A stretch of 64,000 nt of DNA from Tetmemena sp. SeJ-2015 (GCA_027382625.1 JAJKFJ010022395.1:1-64000); one strand, 5' to 3'; numbered from the stretch's first letter, positions 1-13,300 are shown. Made by a program: numbers and translations. The notes: a model not told the origin generated them from the sequence alone.

Positions 1-253
1 TTTTTTTTGTATTAAAAAAATCTAATTATTAAAATACCAGAGTGTCAGCTGACTTCGTAAATCCTTCATTTATTTCAGGGCTATTGTATATTTTTAGGAG
101 CCTTTAAATATTATAACTGAGAATTAAATAAAAAAGAGAATTAAATTATATATTAAATTAAAATGGAATAGATGAGTGACAGTTGAAGTGTGTCCTAATT
201 GAATAATAATTACAGCATTCTATTCAGCATCAAATTCTAAGAACTTTTTATTC

Positions 254-502
254 TTGCAACTTTTGTGTGGGATTGCTCAGTCAAGAGTTATAAGCGACAC
301 AAGTTCATATTTAGATGAGGAGGAATTTACACATCATATCTCGATGCTGAGAGGTGCTGTGAAGATGATCAAAAAAGAAACTCTTATTAATTTTTTATTC
401 TCTATCGAACAAGCAGCAGATCAGGGGCTGAATATACGATTTCAACTGACACGAAGTTGCAACTCTCCATTTATTATTTTAACCAATCATCGATTTAATT
501 AA
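254..502 (+). CDS. possible exon, unknown protein
   Basis: An open stretch of about 82 codons with no Gln-reassigned codons until its end and an ordinary residue mix (acidic start, a hydrophobic patch, a Cys near the end). I recognise no domain. It lies left of the duplicated units, so no paralogue is available to test the frame. It may be an exon of a gene that begins before the window, or a chance frame. Confidence 0.25.
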   Translation: MQLLCGIAQSRVISDTSSYLDEEEFTHHISMLRGAVKMIKKETLINFLFSIEQAADQGLNIRFQLTRSCNSPFIILTNHRFN

Positions 503-654
503 AATTCCTTCTATAATGAAATAATTTAGGAAACTAATTTTTATTAAAAAATTAAATTTTGATATTTTAATGATTTATCAGAAATAAAAATTACATTTTA
601 ATTTCCTTTATAAACCTAATTCACTTCTATCCAAATTAATATTAATAAAATTAA

Positions 655-1181
655 GAGTTAAAATGATTTATTGTAAATCTTCACAGACAGCTAACCATAC
701 AAAACTAAAAACAAAAAAGATAAGAATAATAATTAAAGATAAACAGATAATTTAACCATTGCAATGCAACCCCTGGCAGTTGATTCCTTTTTCTCAAAAT
801 AAGATGAAGAGCCATAAGAAACTCCTTGGAATAGCAATATTTCTTAGCAATTCAATACTCAATCATCTTAGATCTAATCTAACACAAAAATCCAATCATC
901 ATTTTATTATTTTTAATTTCATCAAAAACAAAATCTGCTCTAAGTTAAAAGAGTAGCTTAGAAACCTTAAAGGTAAGAGTCTCAATAAATATTTTTTTTG
1001 AGAATTACTTGACGAAATAGCTCAAAAACATGCATCTAAAGGGCAAAAAGAGTCAACTCCAAAATTCATAGCTTGATTTGGATTCTGCTTTTGCCAAAAA
1101 AACAAAAGACTCTAACTCAATAAGCTTTATAAAAACCAACAACACGCTTAAAACATAAACATCTACTATTCCATTTTGAAA
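655..1181 (-). CDS. fragment of unidentified gene, copy A
   Basis: This block recurs at about 24,660-25,185 and 40,835-41,345. In the minus frame the three copies share a motif of the form LRKRNxL followed about six residues later by a QWL tripeptide. The third copy has a hydrophobic stretch just upstream that would make a membrane segment. UAA/UAG/UGA codons occur within the frame, so openness is weak evidence; the support is conservation between copies. No known family is recognised. Confidence 0.35.
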
Positions 1182-1816
1182 TTATTATACTTTCATCCCC
1201 AATTTTTAAAAACTTTTGAGTTTGCTTCTGTAATGCCTGGACGAACGGAAAAAGCTCTTGTCATCTTTGCTAAAACTTGGTACTTTAAGCGCTCCTTGTG
1301 GGCAGAGTATTGCTAGAAAATTGAAAAAAAAAGGTAATTTAACAGATTAATTAAATTCCAGTGTTTTTTTTCTCCTCTGCTAACCTGACCAGCGTGGTGC
1401 AATAGGTTTTTTCGCGTTGTGGTTATTCCAGCGGATTCATTGCGGGGGTGTTGGAAGGACAAGTCCACTCAGGGATTCTCTCTTGTCCCTAAATGAGAGC
1501 GGTGCGTCACACCGATTTAATGACATCATGGGTTAACACTTTGCGTGAGGGACCGGTCACACTAGTTATGAGCGTGTTTTAGTTGGTGATATAAAAGCCT
1601 ATTTATTATATATATACCCTAGCGGGGAGCTTAATTCTGCTAATCTAATCTAATTAAATTCCACAATTATAGGAACCTTTTCGATAAACATGCCAATTAT
1701 GGATGGTTTTTAAGATACTTCTCTAAAGTTCAGTAAAAAGACTAAAAGAAAGTGGCTACTTACTGTAAAAGCTGGCTTCCTAGCCATTAGTGTAAAATCG
1801 GGAATGAACGGATAAT
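1182..1816. mobile_element. TIR element, about 635 bp, copy A only
   Basis: Aligning unit A with unit B shows this stretch is present only in A: both copies share the sequence ending ATTTTGAAA on the left and resume at TAGCAG on the right. The ends form an imperfect inverted repeat of about 25 bp (1181-1208 against 1794-1820), with TTCAT, CCC and ATTTT matching in order. The interior near 1370-1620 is much richer in G+C than its surroundings and holds two hairpins: a 7-bp stem GGACAAG/CTTGTCC (1457-1463 with 1492-1498) and a 5-bp stem CGGTG/CACCG (1500-1504 with 1510-1514). No coding frame is evident. It looks like a non-autonomous element or an RNA-coding insert. Confidence 0.6.
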
Positions 1817-2815
1817 ATTAGCAGTTTATTATAGTAACACAATTGCAAATATATTAATTGTTAATTTTCCTAAATTGGCATTTTTTATTAGAAATGTTCA
1901 TTATTGCTATAATTTTAGAGAGTTTGGCTAACGTTTATAGACACATCAGAAGTTTTTTGTAATATGCAATAAATTTTATCTTATAGTTTCAGTGAATAAA
2001 GTAAATGCATATTTTTACTTCATGAACGTTTTCTTGAATAAATATTATAATTAAATATTCATGAATAATTATAGAAATTATGTTTATTCTGGATTTAATA
2101 TATCTTTTTTTCAAAATAAATTATTAATTTTATATTTAATCTATAAAAATGCGTTAAATATCTAAATAACCTTCATAAATATTTTTATGATAGATATATT
2201 AACTACAGAATTGTAAAACAAAATTGATACTATTTTTAAGAATGGAAACTTTGCTGTTAAAATGTGATTGACTCAGGTAGATAATTTTTAAGCTAGGAAC
2301 TTTATAGGTTAGGAAGGGTCTTATATTTAATTATTCGGAGAGCCATAAATAATACAAATTAATTAAAAGACGTTCAATATTGGAATTCTATATTGACATT
2401 TCAATATTTAATGATATATCCCATTATATAACTAAAATTTAAAATTAGAAAGAGGAACTAACTCATTCTTCCTTGATGTACATTTATATATTTATCTATA
2501 ATTATCTTCTATTATCCATTAAATTTTAAGCAACTGTAGTTTATAAATTATTTACCATCAAACTTAAAAACAGGGAAATCATTATGAATAATATTTATTG
2601 ACCATTAATTGATAAAATAATTTTATTATCAACTTTAATCAAGCAAAATAAAATACTTAAAACATATATCCAATATATTATAATATGCTTTTTAAAATTG
2701 AAAATTAGCAATAAAATGGATCTACAGGCATTTAATAAAAATAAGAGTTTTTTAATTTTAATAGCTAGATAATTAATTTAGACATTTCATTTCGAAAATT
2801 TTTTATTATAACATT

Positions 2816-3062
2816 GCCAATAAAATGACCAGAGAAATAAATACCCAAAATTTCGCTAGCTTTAAATTCCTTCTCTGCCTGGTTAAATAAACACAATAAT
2901 TTATATTTCTAAATATGAAATATGAAAGCATGAAATATAGAGACCTGTAGCTTCATAGAAGCTTTGAATTGGGAGAAGATCTGATTGCCATTATTTAATT
3001 ATTGCATGAGAAATCTTCCTCGTAAAAATCTAATTAAATAATCTATCATTTCGATGTTGTGT
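2816..3062 (-). CDS. two coding blocks of unidentified minus-strand gene, copy A
   Basis: Two blocks are conserved with unit B (26,335-26,412 and 26,465-26,582). In reading order on the minus strand the first (3062-2945) gives a peptide with HNIE, DYLI and FLRGRFL motifs, and the second (2887-2816) a peptide ending in GIYFSGHFIG. Comparison with B in this frame shows synonymous and conservative changes concentrated at third and first positions, unlike the other frames. A diverged second version of the GHFIG block lies at about 3605-3680. No family is recognised. The blocks are separated by A+T-rich DNA and probably belong to the same gene as the block at 655-1181. Confidence 0.4.
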
Positions 3063-4320
3063 TCATTAGAGTAAATTTAAATTAAGCACTCCTTTGAAAT
3101 ATCTGAATTCATAATTAAGATGCTAAATCATCCAAATGATTCTTAGAGCAGGCTTCGGTAAGAATTTGGCTTATAATTAGTTTATCTCTTGCAATAAAAA
3201 AGCAATGTCCTAAAGCATAGAATAGATATTAAACAGTAGGTAAATTTCTTAATGTTTGCCTAAATATTTTTGTAAATTCATAAAAGGTATGATAACCAAG
3301 AGATCTTTAGTAAACCAGATCTTGATAATCAAACATTTTGAGGACAGGGGTGTCATATAAAATTAGCATTAATTTTCTTGCATACTATAGAAAACTAAAA
3401 ATACTTATTTTAAAGTAATGTCAAAAAATTGGTTTAAATAATTTACCTAAATTCATTATATTCAAAATGGTTCTAAAATTAAAAAAATAGAAATAAAGTG
3501 CATCAATAGGCTTTTAAAAACTATTAAAAAACTAGTTAGTTTTAAATAATTTATTTTAGCTATATTATTAAGTATAGCGTTTTATTCTGAATGTTAATTA
3601 TAAAATATCCAATAAAATGACCAGAGAAATGTGTACCCAGAAATTTAAGAGCATTCAAACTCTGCTCGTCCTAATTAAATATATTAGCTAAATAAAATAG
3701 TTCGCAATACGAAATATAAATGATAAATCTAGGGTTATTAATCACAAAGTCAACTTGGATAGAGAGAAAAGTTCCTGCTTCAATCACTTAATCCTTGATT
3801 TGGGCAACTTTCCCTTAAGAAAATCTATATTTGGTAAATGATTTTTTATTTGTGTTCTTATAAAGGTGTGAGAAATATGATTCTGGTTTCATTGTACATA
3901 TTAAGAAGGTTAAAGTGTTATAGTACTTAAAAAGTTCATATCTTTAACCCTGGAGCAATAGCCTAACGCATCGAATTTTGCGATCGAAAGTTTTATGAGT
4001 GAGGAAGCCATAAAATTTTTCCGACTCGTCATTTGATTAAAGTAAAGTAAAGTAAAAGTAAAATAAAGGGAATAAATATAATAATCAATTTTAAAACCAG
4101 CACTTATTACAGTACTAGTTAGAAAATCGTATTACTATCCTATGTAACGATGGCTTTAGTTTTTATATTTTGTAGGGATACTTTTAACTCAGTGGGCAAC
4201 CACTCTCATTAAATATTACCTACTTTCATTTGATTAAAAAAGTTAATAGTAAAATAGTTTTACATACCAGATAGATTTAATAAATTTTAGCTATAAATTA
4301 AATAAATTTATATTTTGCAG

Positions 4321-7300
4321 GCATTATCTTTTAAAATGGCAAATGGGGGCTGCTTATCTGAGCCATTTCCTAAAGTATATCTTTCTCCATCACCTTATGA
4401 TTTCACAATATCTGCTTCTGTTCAATTAAGCAATGGATATTTTGTGGCAGCTGGTATGACTAACAGCAAGCTATTCCACTCTAGTGTGCAAACAACTGAG
4501 ATGTGGCCTTTTATTCTCCTATTGGAAGACTATTATGCCGATGTTTCAATCGCAAAACAGATCAACACTAATACCTCAAAATATTGTAAGAATGTGAGAA
4601 TTAGTTTTGTTTAATTTAATTCTTTATTAATATACCTGAGAATCTAAAGGAAAATAATTCTTAAATACATGCTCTTCTTGTGCTCTTATCTTTCTTCTTC
4701 TAATTAAAACCTCTTTATTAACGTTAATTTTTAAAAGAATGGCTGCCCCTGACCTCTCCAACTCCATTCAGCAAAAAAAAACGCAGTTTGCTCAACTAGC
4801 ACGGTGAGCTCGGCCCAGCCAGTCTGACCTCCACGACCCCTCCCAGTCAAGCAGCACGCAGCCAGCCCCCGGGGCCCGACCTCAACTCAGTGGCGGCTCA
4901 AACTCCTCACTGACCTTGGGTGGGGTCTGCTCGGAGCTTGCCGAGGGTGAGAGCTAAAGTGGTCGAGGGAGTCGGGGTTCAGCTCCCCGCCCGACTGAGT
5001 TGGGGTCGGCCTCGGTGGCTGGCTGCGTGCTGCTTGACTGAGGGGAGTCGTGGAGGTCAGACTGGCTGGGTCGAGCTCCCGTGCTAGCTTAGCAAACTGC
5101 GTTTTTTTTTGCTGATGGAGTTGGAGAGCGCCCAGGAGAAAGCCATTTTTTTTAAAAATAACTTTAAAATAAAGAGGTTTTAATTAGAAGAAGAAAGATA
5201 AGAGCACAAGAAGAGCAATGTATTTAAGAAAATTTTTTTCCTTTAGATTCTCAGGTATATTTATAATCATGCTAAATTTTAACCTTAAACATGCAATCTA
5301 AAGTTTTATAGGAAGGTTTCTGAAATCTGCCTCATATATCTGGTTTCTCTATCTCATTTAACTGAGCGTTAGGTTTCATAGGTTGCTTGATTATTATTCT
5401 CTAACTTTTTCAAAGGTTCTGATAATTGAAAATAAATGAATTGAAATCGAAGTTAAGAATTTTTTATCAATTAATAAATAATGATTTTTGAAAGCTATTG
5501 GCTTGAGGAGTGGTAAGAACTTCTAGATTTTTATTTAATAATTAAATTTAAATTGGCTTTTTGCAGCTCTGAAAGGCAAAAGGTTGTCACTCTTGGTTGG
5601 GTAGATCTCCACTATGTTAATATGTTCTCTCCAAGAAGGCGTGTTCTTCCTTTGATTGTCCTTGCAAGAAATGATGGGGGGGGGGACAATTCTCAAGGAG
5701 CCCCCAAAAGTATATATCTGAAGTATGAATACTCTGCTTGTTTGCCCTGAAGTCATCAGCAGCTCCAAGCAACCATTTAAAATAATATTTTAAGCATAAA
5801 TCTTCGAAATTGATACCCTTTTGTTAGCTCCTCCTTCTTCACCATTAGGAGTAATTTAAAGTTAAAGCTCAAATAAATAAGTTAAATAAAACTTAAATCA
5901 ACTTATTTTTATAGTTTAATGTGATTATTAGTTTTTGACTGCTCTATGTTGCGGAGTAATCAAAGATATTCAAATCATTAATAGAAATGGAGCCGAAGAT
6001 TAAATTGTGCTCTCTTACTCAGATTCTCAAAATGTCTATTATTGATTTCAAGTTTATTAAACTTTATGAATTACATATTGTTTAAGAATTTTAGTAATCT
6101 TTAATTATTGTAAAAATGCCATTGATTTCGCAAATTTTTTAAATAATGTTCCCAAAAATTGGTAATAAGTTCAATATTTAAGTCATTTGCTTAGGTGAGA
6201 GTTTGATTTAATTTACTTTAGTACACAATAACGAATATAATTACAAGCCACATTAAAAGCAGCATTACCAAAAACTACACAGATAAATTTACTTTCAAGT
6301 TTAGGATAAACCTATCCGAAACTTGAGCATGAATCTTGTGGCACAACTATTGAAGGCACTCAAAATAGTTACCTCCATTTAATGACTTGCGATGAGCCTC
6401 TTCGATAAACTACTGTGAGTTTCTGCTCTAGGTATTGGAAAGCGGAGTTATCATCATTTGAACTTGATAGAAGCTCTGTTTTAGAGTAACTCTCAAGAGG
6501 CATTGGCAGGAGAACTTAGGATAGTCACACTAATGATGGAGCTTGCACTCCCTTCAAATATCATGAAACACTGAAAGGATTGCGTGGTCACATGTCAAGC
6601 TATCCAAAATATCAAACTCCTTGATTAGGTATCAGCCTTTTCATTCTTCTTAAGGATGCAGTGTGGATTTTGTATCAATCCCTCAAATTCACAACTAGAG
6701 CGCCTCGTACTTGAATATGTTTACACGTTCAGCATCCTAAGTAATTTACAAGGACCATACTCTCCTCTCGTTATCTGCTCAGTATCCAAATCTAACTTGG
6801 TATATCATTCTCTCTTAACCCCTTTCTGTATTATTTTTTAAAGGCTAGGCACAAGGAATCCAGGCATGAAGAACTAATTAGACCAACAGCTCCTCGTAGA
6901 GTTATTCAAGAACTGCTGCAATAATCCATTCATACCATTTCCATGTACCATCTCAATCAGCAAGTGCACGAACTCAATAACCGCTTTGATAAATCACAGA
7001 GATAGACTTTCCAGCAAAGAAACAGTGCTTCAAAATTCTGGCAGCAGTCAATCAAGTAAAATGAGCCTTAAGGTGAGAGCTCCGAGGAACTAGCGAGAGG
7101 GTTGTCACGCATCAGCCATTTGCGTTCTTTTCAAATAAAGCCAAAAATGTGATCACCCAAATTGCACAATCATTATCCAGGCATGGGATCTTCAACCCGA
7201 TGAACTCGATTAGCATTTGAGACTTCGAACATGGGATAGTCTACACCTCGTAATAAGATGGAGCAGAAAATGGGTACATCAATCCTCAGTTCATCCACCA

Positions 7301-10300
7301 TGAGTCGCCTTGTGGTGCGTGAATCATCTTTGAAATTATAATGATTATATTTTTAATAATTAAAACTAAATAACTTCACACAGTTTTAATTACACCATTT
7401 GATTATTAAAGAGCTGCATTCCTTATTTCATTTTAATAAATATAACTGCTCTAGCTTTATTATGAATTTTAAAATGGAGAAGACTCACTCTGGCTCGTGA
7501 CTGCAGGTCAGACCTAGTTCATTACTCTTTCAATTTGAGTTTGTTGTCTATCTTTTCTGTGAAAGTTTTGAACCTTCTTGAGTGAATTTCATCATAGATT
7601 TACCTCGTGAGCTCCTCAGTGTCAACATTCTCATCACTCAAATGCTGCTTCTTATTGATGCCCATGTAGTCTTCCTCATAACTAATGAGAGGCGAGTCAA
7701 TCATTTAATCGTCACCGCCAAATAGTTTATGAAAACGCTTCCTTGCCTAAATCACTCCAGCCTATCTACTTGGTGGAAATTACTAATCAGTATCTTCATT
7801 TCTTTGCTGTTATTCTCCTCACGAGTCAGAGTGAGTCTTCTCCATTTTAAAATTCATAATAAAGCTAGAGCAGTTATATTTATTAAAATGAAATAAGGAA
7901 TGCAGCTCTTTAATAATCAAATGGTGTAATTAAAACTGTGTGAAGTTATTTAGTTTTAAATTATTAAAAATATAATCATTATAATTTCAAAGATGATTCA
8001 CGCACCACAAGGCGACTCATGGTGGATGAACTGAGGATTGATGTACCCATTTTCTGCTCCATCTTATTACGAGGTGTAGACTATCCCATGTTCGAAGTCT
8101 CAAATGCTAATCGAGTTCATCGGGTTGAAGATCCCATGCCTGGATAATGATTGTGCAATTTGGGTGATCACATTTTTGGCTTTATTTGAAAAGAACGCAA
8201 ATGGCTGATGCGTGACAACCCTCTCGCTAGTTCCTCGGAGCTCTCACCTTAAGGCTCATTTTACTTGATTGACTGCTGCCAGAATTTTGAAGCACTGTTT
8301 CTTTGCTGGAAAGTCTACCTCTGTGATTTATCAAAGCGGTTATTGAGTTCGTGTACTTGCTGATTGAGATGGTACATGGAAATGGTATGAATGGATTATT
8401 GCAGCAGTTCTTGAATAGCTCTACGAGGAGCTGTTGGTCTAATTAGTTCTTCATGCCTGGATTCCTTGTGCCTAGCCTTTAAAAAATAATACAGAAAGGG
8501 GTTAAGAGAGAATGATATACCAAGTTAGATTTGGATACTGAGCAGATAACGAGAGGAGAGTATGGTCCTTGTAAATTACTTAGGATGCTGAACGTGTAAA
8601 CATATTCAAGTACGAGGCGCTCTAGTTGTGAATTTGAGGGATTGATACAAAATCCACACTGCATCCTTAAGAAGAATGAAAAGGCTGATACCTAATCAAG
8701 GAGTTTGATATTTTGGATAGCTTGACATGTGACCACGCAATCCTTTCAGTGTTTCATGATATTTGAAGGGAGTGCAAGCTCCATCATTAGTGTGACTATC
8801 CTAAGTTCTCCTGCCAATGCCTCTTGAGAGTTACTCTAAAACAGAGCTTCTATCAAGTTCAAATGATGATAACTCCGCTTTCCAATACCTAGAGCAGAAA
8901 CTCACAGTAGTTTATCGAAGAGGCTCATCGCAAGTCATTAAATGGAGGTAACTATTTTGAGTGCCTGCAATAGTTGTGCCACAAGATTCATGCTCAAGTT
9001 TCGGATAGGTTTATCCTAAACTTGAAAGTAAATTTATCTGTGTAGTTTTTGGTAATGCTGCTTTTAATGTGGCTTGTAATTATATTCGTTATTGTGTACT
9101 AAAGTAAATTAAATCAAACTCTCACCTAAGCAAATGACTTAAATATTGAACTTATTACCAATTTTTGGGAACATTATTTAAAAAATTTGCGAAATCAATG
9201 GCATTTTTACAATATTAAATAAATCTTCTAACTTCATCCATGCTTTTTTATTTTACTTCACTTAATTTATAAAGAATTAAACTATGACTAAGGAATTATG
9301 AATAAAATAGTTTCATAAAATTTAAGTAAAAAAAGGAGTTGAAAATAAAATCAAATTTATTTTGTCAATATCTAGTTTATTAGGATATAATAAATAATTG
9401 AATTTTAATTGTATATATTAGATGGTTTTGTTACCCCATTAGTTTTTTCAACTTTAAAATTGAATTTAACTTCCACTCTAGAAATAGTTGAGACTTATAC
9501 TTTTTTTCCATTTATTTTGATTTTTTAAATATTAAATCAGTTTACAAAACATTTGGAGAGAGTTAAGACGTGATTTTTTCACTTAATAAATATGATATAA
9601 AATTGATAATTTTAAATAATTAATATTCTAATTTTAATGATTAGAAATATCTTCTTTTCAATAAATAAAGTAGATTTTTTAAATTAATATAAGAATTTAA
9701 TAAGCAGAGATTCCAATAATTATGTATGAAATAAAAAAAAATATTTGCATACATTAAATCGGATTTTAAAACCTTTTAATCATCACGAAGATGAATTGAT
9801 TTATATTCCTGTTACAGGATTTAAAGTAAGTTTTTGTACTAAATAATATTAATAATGATAAAATAATTTATTGTATTATCATACTAAACAATCTTTTTAA
9901 AAATAAAAATGATTATTTAACAATAGCTTTTATCCATTTTTTAGCATTTAATTTTGATCTTAACCTGCAAGCTTTAAAAGACTTTAAAAAACTCTTTTTG
10001 AGTGGAAATATAAGTTTTATAATGAATATTGAAAATGAGGGGAGCCATAATTTTACTCTGGCAGTGATTCTTTAGCCTCGAGATAAATGATAGCTATTAG
10101 CGAATAGAATGGAGATATTAATTTCATCTCTCTATTCGATATTCCAAGCACCTCTCAATACATTCAAATACAAAAGATAAAATTTGAAAATAGATAAGAA
10201 AGAAAACATTTCTTAAATTAAAACTCTTAATACTTATAAATAAAACATTATATTTATAGAATGAAGTTTTTATACCTAAATACTCGATGAGTATTCTCAA

Positions 10301-13300
10301 GAAATTATGCATTATTATAAATGTTTAATTTATTACATATTGGAATTAACTAAATAATAGAATATCAATATGATTTTTGTTAATGAACGTGCAAATGAAA
10401 AAGAGAAAGCAGCTTTTTAAAAGCCGGATTAACATTTAAGGAGGATTTTTAAGGGAATTGAATTTAAGATTCATTTGCTATTGAGTGGTAAAACTCTTTT
10501 CTGAAATTCTCAATTAGATTTCAAATTAAAATTGTCTAAAAATAATATAAATTAAGCATCTCTGAGTAAATTCTGTCAATCTCTTCGATTCCAAACTTTA
10601 GAAATTATTTATATTATAAAAATATAAACAATGGGAATTCAATTCAGGAATTGAGTCTCACCAAATGGAATAGCTCAATCAAGATTCATACTCTTTAAAA
10701 TTATTTATATTATATGAAATCCAATAGCTTACTTAATATTGACATTTATCAAAATTGGTCAACATTTTTTTAATTGAAGAAGATTATTCAAGAAATTCAA
10801 GTATATTTTATAAAAATTATAATTATTTCCTAACTTTATGATGATTAAAACCGTTTTTAAATAAAAAATACTTCTTGCTTGTATATGATAAAATTAATTT
10901 ATTTTACTTATGAAAAATTTAATTAATTGATTCTATCAAATAAATTTGCTTCTTGGTTTTTCATGGTTACCTTCATCTTCTTATTCCCTCATTGCTGGTG
11001 GTGCATTTCCAACTCAAACTTTGAATACCTAAGGAAATATTTAATTTTAAAACTTTATAAATTAAATTAGTGAAACGTGAAAACTCATTATATTTTAATT
11101 TGCAAAGTTATTTATATGATAACAGCTATAGTAGCAAAATACTGATAACAATTAACTAAAATAGCAACTTATTAAGAAATAAAAATTATCTAAATAAAAC
11201 TCTTTCTTAAGATTAAATTATATCGTAACAACAATGTTCGTTAAAACCTGGAATAATAAACCTGCTTTAATTCACTTTGAGCACTTCTAAATCATTTATT
11301 TTTTAAAATCATAATAAAAATATTCATAATTAATATATTATTGAAAGGGAACACTTACGAAACCACATATTAAGCTGGATTCATAGCCTCTTATAATTAA
11401 TTCAAAAATAAATATATAAGTCTGAATTAAAATTTAAAATCAAACATATATTGACTAATTGTTAATATATTTTATTTTAATATCCTTTGATGCTAGGCCA
11501 CCTATCTATTATAATTTTTTAATAAGTCGAGATTATCTTAGCTCAAATACATTAAACTTAATAAAAAATAAATATATTTTTATAATAAAATTTATTTAAT
11601 CCATAATTATATTTATTATGAAAAATATTTAAGATAAAAATTATTTCTTTCCCTGAAAATATATCTCAAAAATTAATTTTCAAAAGTCCTAAAAATTCGT
11701 CCAAATTTTAGAAAAGTTATTAAGTTTAACACATAAAAAACATTAATGCAAAAAAAATAAAAAATAAAATATTTTGCAACTCAAATCCCTAAATAAAAGT
11801 TATTCCATAAATAATTTTATTGTCCAATATATTCTCACAAATAATTATAATATTTTTGCTTTATTAAACTTTGGAGTCAAACATTTTCATCTGTATCTGA
11901 AACCACTATCGATAGCTATTTTATCTCTAAAATAGTTCTTAACCAGACCTTTTATTCAGAAGATTTATTTGCTTGTACTAGTGGCTAAAATGATCTAAGA
12001 GAGATAATTTGGGTTGGCCAATTTGGGCAGTCATTTTACACTTATAAGGATAAAAAGGCTTATCCTGCTTCCACAATAAATTATATCATTGTAAATATAA
12101 TAAGGATTATTAACAAAAATTTAATGAAGAAAGTTTTTATTTAAAATTGATACTCAATTATAAGATTTAATTAAATCTTTTGTGCCTTCATATATTATTA
12201 AGTTTACACTTAATTTGAGTCATAGTTTGTACTACAATGTCTAGATCAAGATTTAAATTGCCTCAGTTTAGTCTGTGCAGTGGAAAAAATAATTTAAACG
12301 TTAGATTTTGCTAGGATATTTAACCTCTGAGTCATTTTACGAATAGTTTTAAATTTATTGTTGAGTATTTTAAAAAAATATGAAAATTCAAAATTCAAAA
12401 TTAGCTTTTAAGCTTGAGCGAAAGTAATTTTTTGTTGATAGCAATTCTTTTTAGTTCTTAACGATAAGGATATCATATCTCCCTTCAAGTTCTTTTTTAT
12501 ATTGTTGAAAATCTGATTTCTGTTGTCGTTTAGATACATATTAATTTAATTCAAGAATATAAAGAAAAAATATCTGAAAAACTATTCAACTTAATATGTT
12601 GCTTTTTTGAAAACAAATCAATGATCCACAAGTCAACTAATAATTTAAAAATATTTGTCTATATTAGAAAAGTTCTCTATGAAATTTGTTGGTAAATTTA
12701 ATTTAGTATTCAATTAAATTAAAATAGTTATCAATTAAAGTGTATCGAATATAAATAATTATTTTACCATTTCACGAAGCGTAATATTTTGTAATTTTCT
12801 ATTAGAGTAATATTTTAGAGGGATCACCCAGCACAGATTTAGAAGCTATGTTACTTAGCGCTTCATAAAATCTGTCTTCATTTTTGCTACAGAGTATTAT
12901 GTTATACTTACTACTAATATGAAAAAATATTTGGGAGTAGTTAATAATTATTAAAAATTAGTAAATAAGATTTGTCCTATTTAAAAAGTTTGCAGATATT
13001 ATAAAATTCTAAATCATAACATACCTGTTTATCTAATTTTTAACTTTTAACAATAGGGGAGTGCATTGATCTTATTTATGATGATGATACACCTCAAATT
13101 TTTATGCTTGCCTAAGACATTCAAGATCCATTAATACTTCGCTTAGTCATCTTTATTATCAATTTATTATATAAACAAATTATATTTTATAATAAAGATT
13201 AAATTAATTACTCATTTTGCCATTTTCATAAAGTCTTTGGGATTTCTTCTGCTTTTATAATAAAAATATTCGACTTTTTTTATACCAAATTTTAGTATAA

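Larger units (their letters stand above)
6107..9213. mobile_element. 3.1-kb long inverted-repeat element
   Basis: Two equal arms of 1,394 bp (6107-7500 and 7820-9213), nearly identical in inverted orientation, surround a single-copy spacer of 319 bp. The element starts ATTGTAAAAATGCC and ends with the reverse complement, and is flanked on both sides by ATT, a probable 3-bp target duplication. It is absent from the equivalent gap of unit B. Base composition is more balanced than in its surroundings. Each arm carries the same long reading frame, and the spacer holds a separate gene. I see no recognisable transposase, so it may be a non-autonomous element that has captured genes or an undescribed transposon type. 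Confidence 0.75.
6053..10039 (+). other. pointer-flanked intervening sequence, paralogue A
   Basis: This lies between the block ending in VYYWF and the one starting with EPQFYSGSD. An AG dinucleotide is shared at both ends in the same codon phase (6051-6052 and 10038-10039). The matching gap in B (27,954-29,000) is bounded by TAAGG in phase. There are no GT-AG ends. Within it lies the 3.1-kb inverted-repeat element, which explains why the gap is about 3 kb longer than in B. Confidence 0.45.

Noticed and set aside
3945..4030. tRNA-like stretch (AGCCTAACGC, a 7-nt loop and a GATCGAAA arm)
   Set aside because: The anticodon stem has a mismatch, no T-arm can be placed and the acceptor ends do not pair. 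I do not call a tRNA. No other convincing tRNA or rRNA was seen.
4891..4991. tRNA or SINE in the centre of the GC-rich palindrome
   Set aside because: One T-arm-like hairpin is present, but no A-box/D-arm or anticodon arm at proper distance; kept only as a remark.
5553..5768. Overlapping plus and minus open frames with a G-run at about 5680-5690
   Set aside because: No conserved counterpart in unit B at this place and no coherent protein character; probably non-coding.
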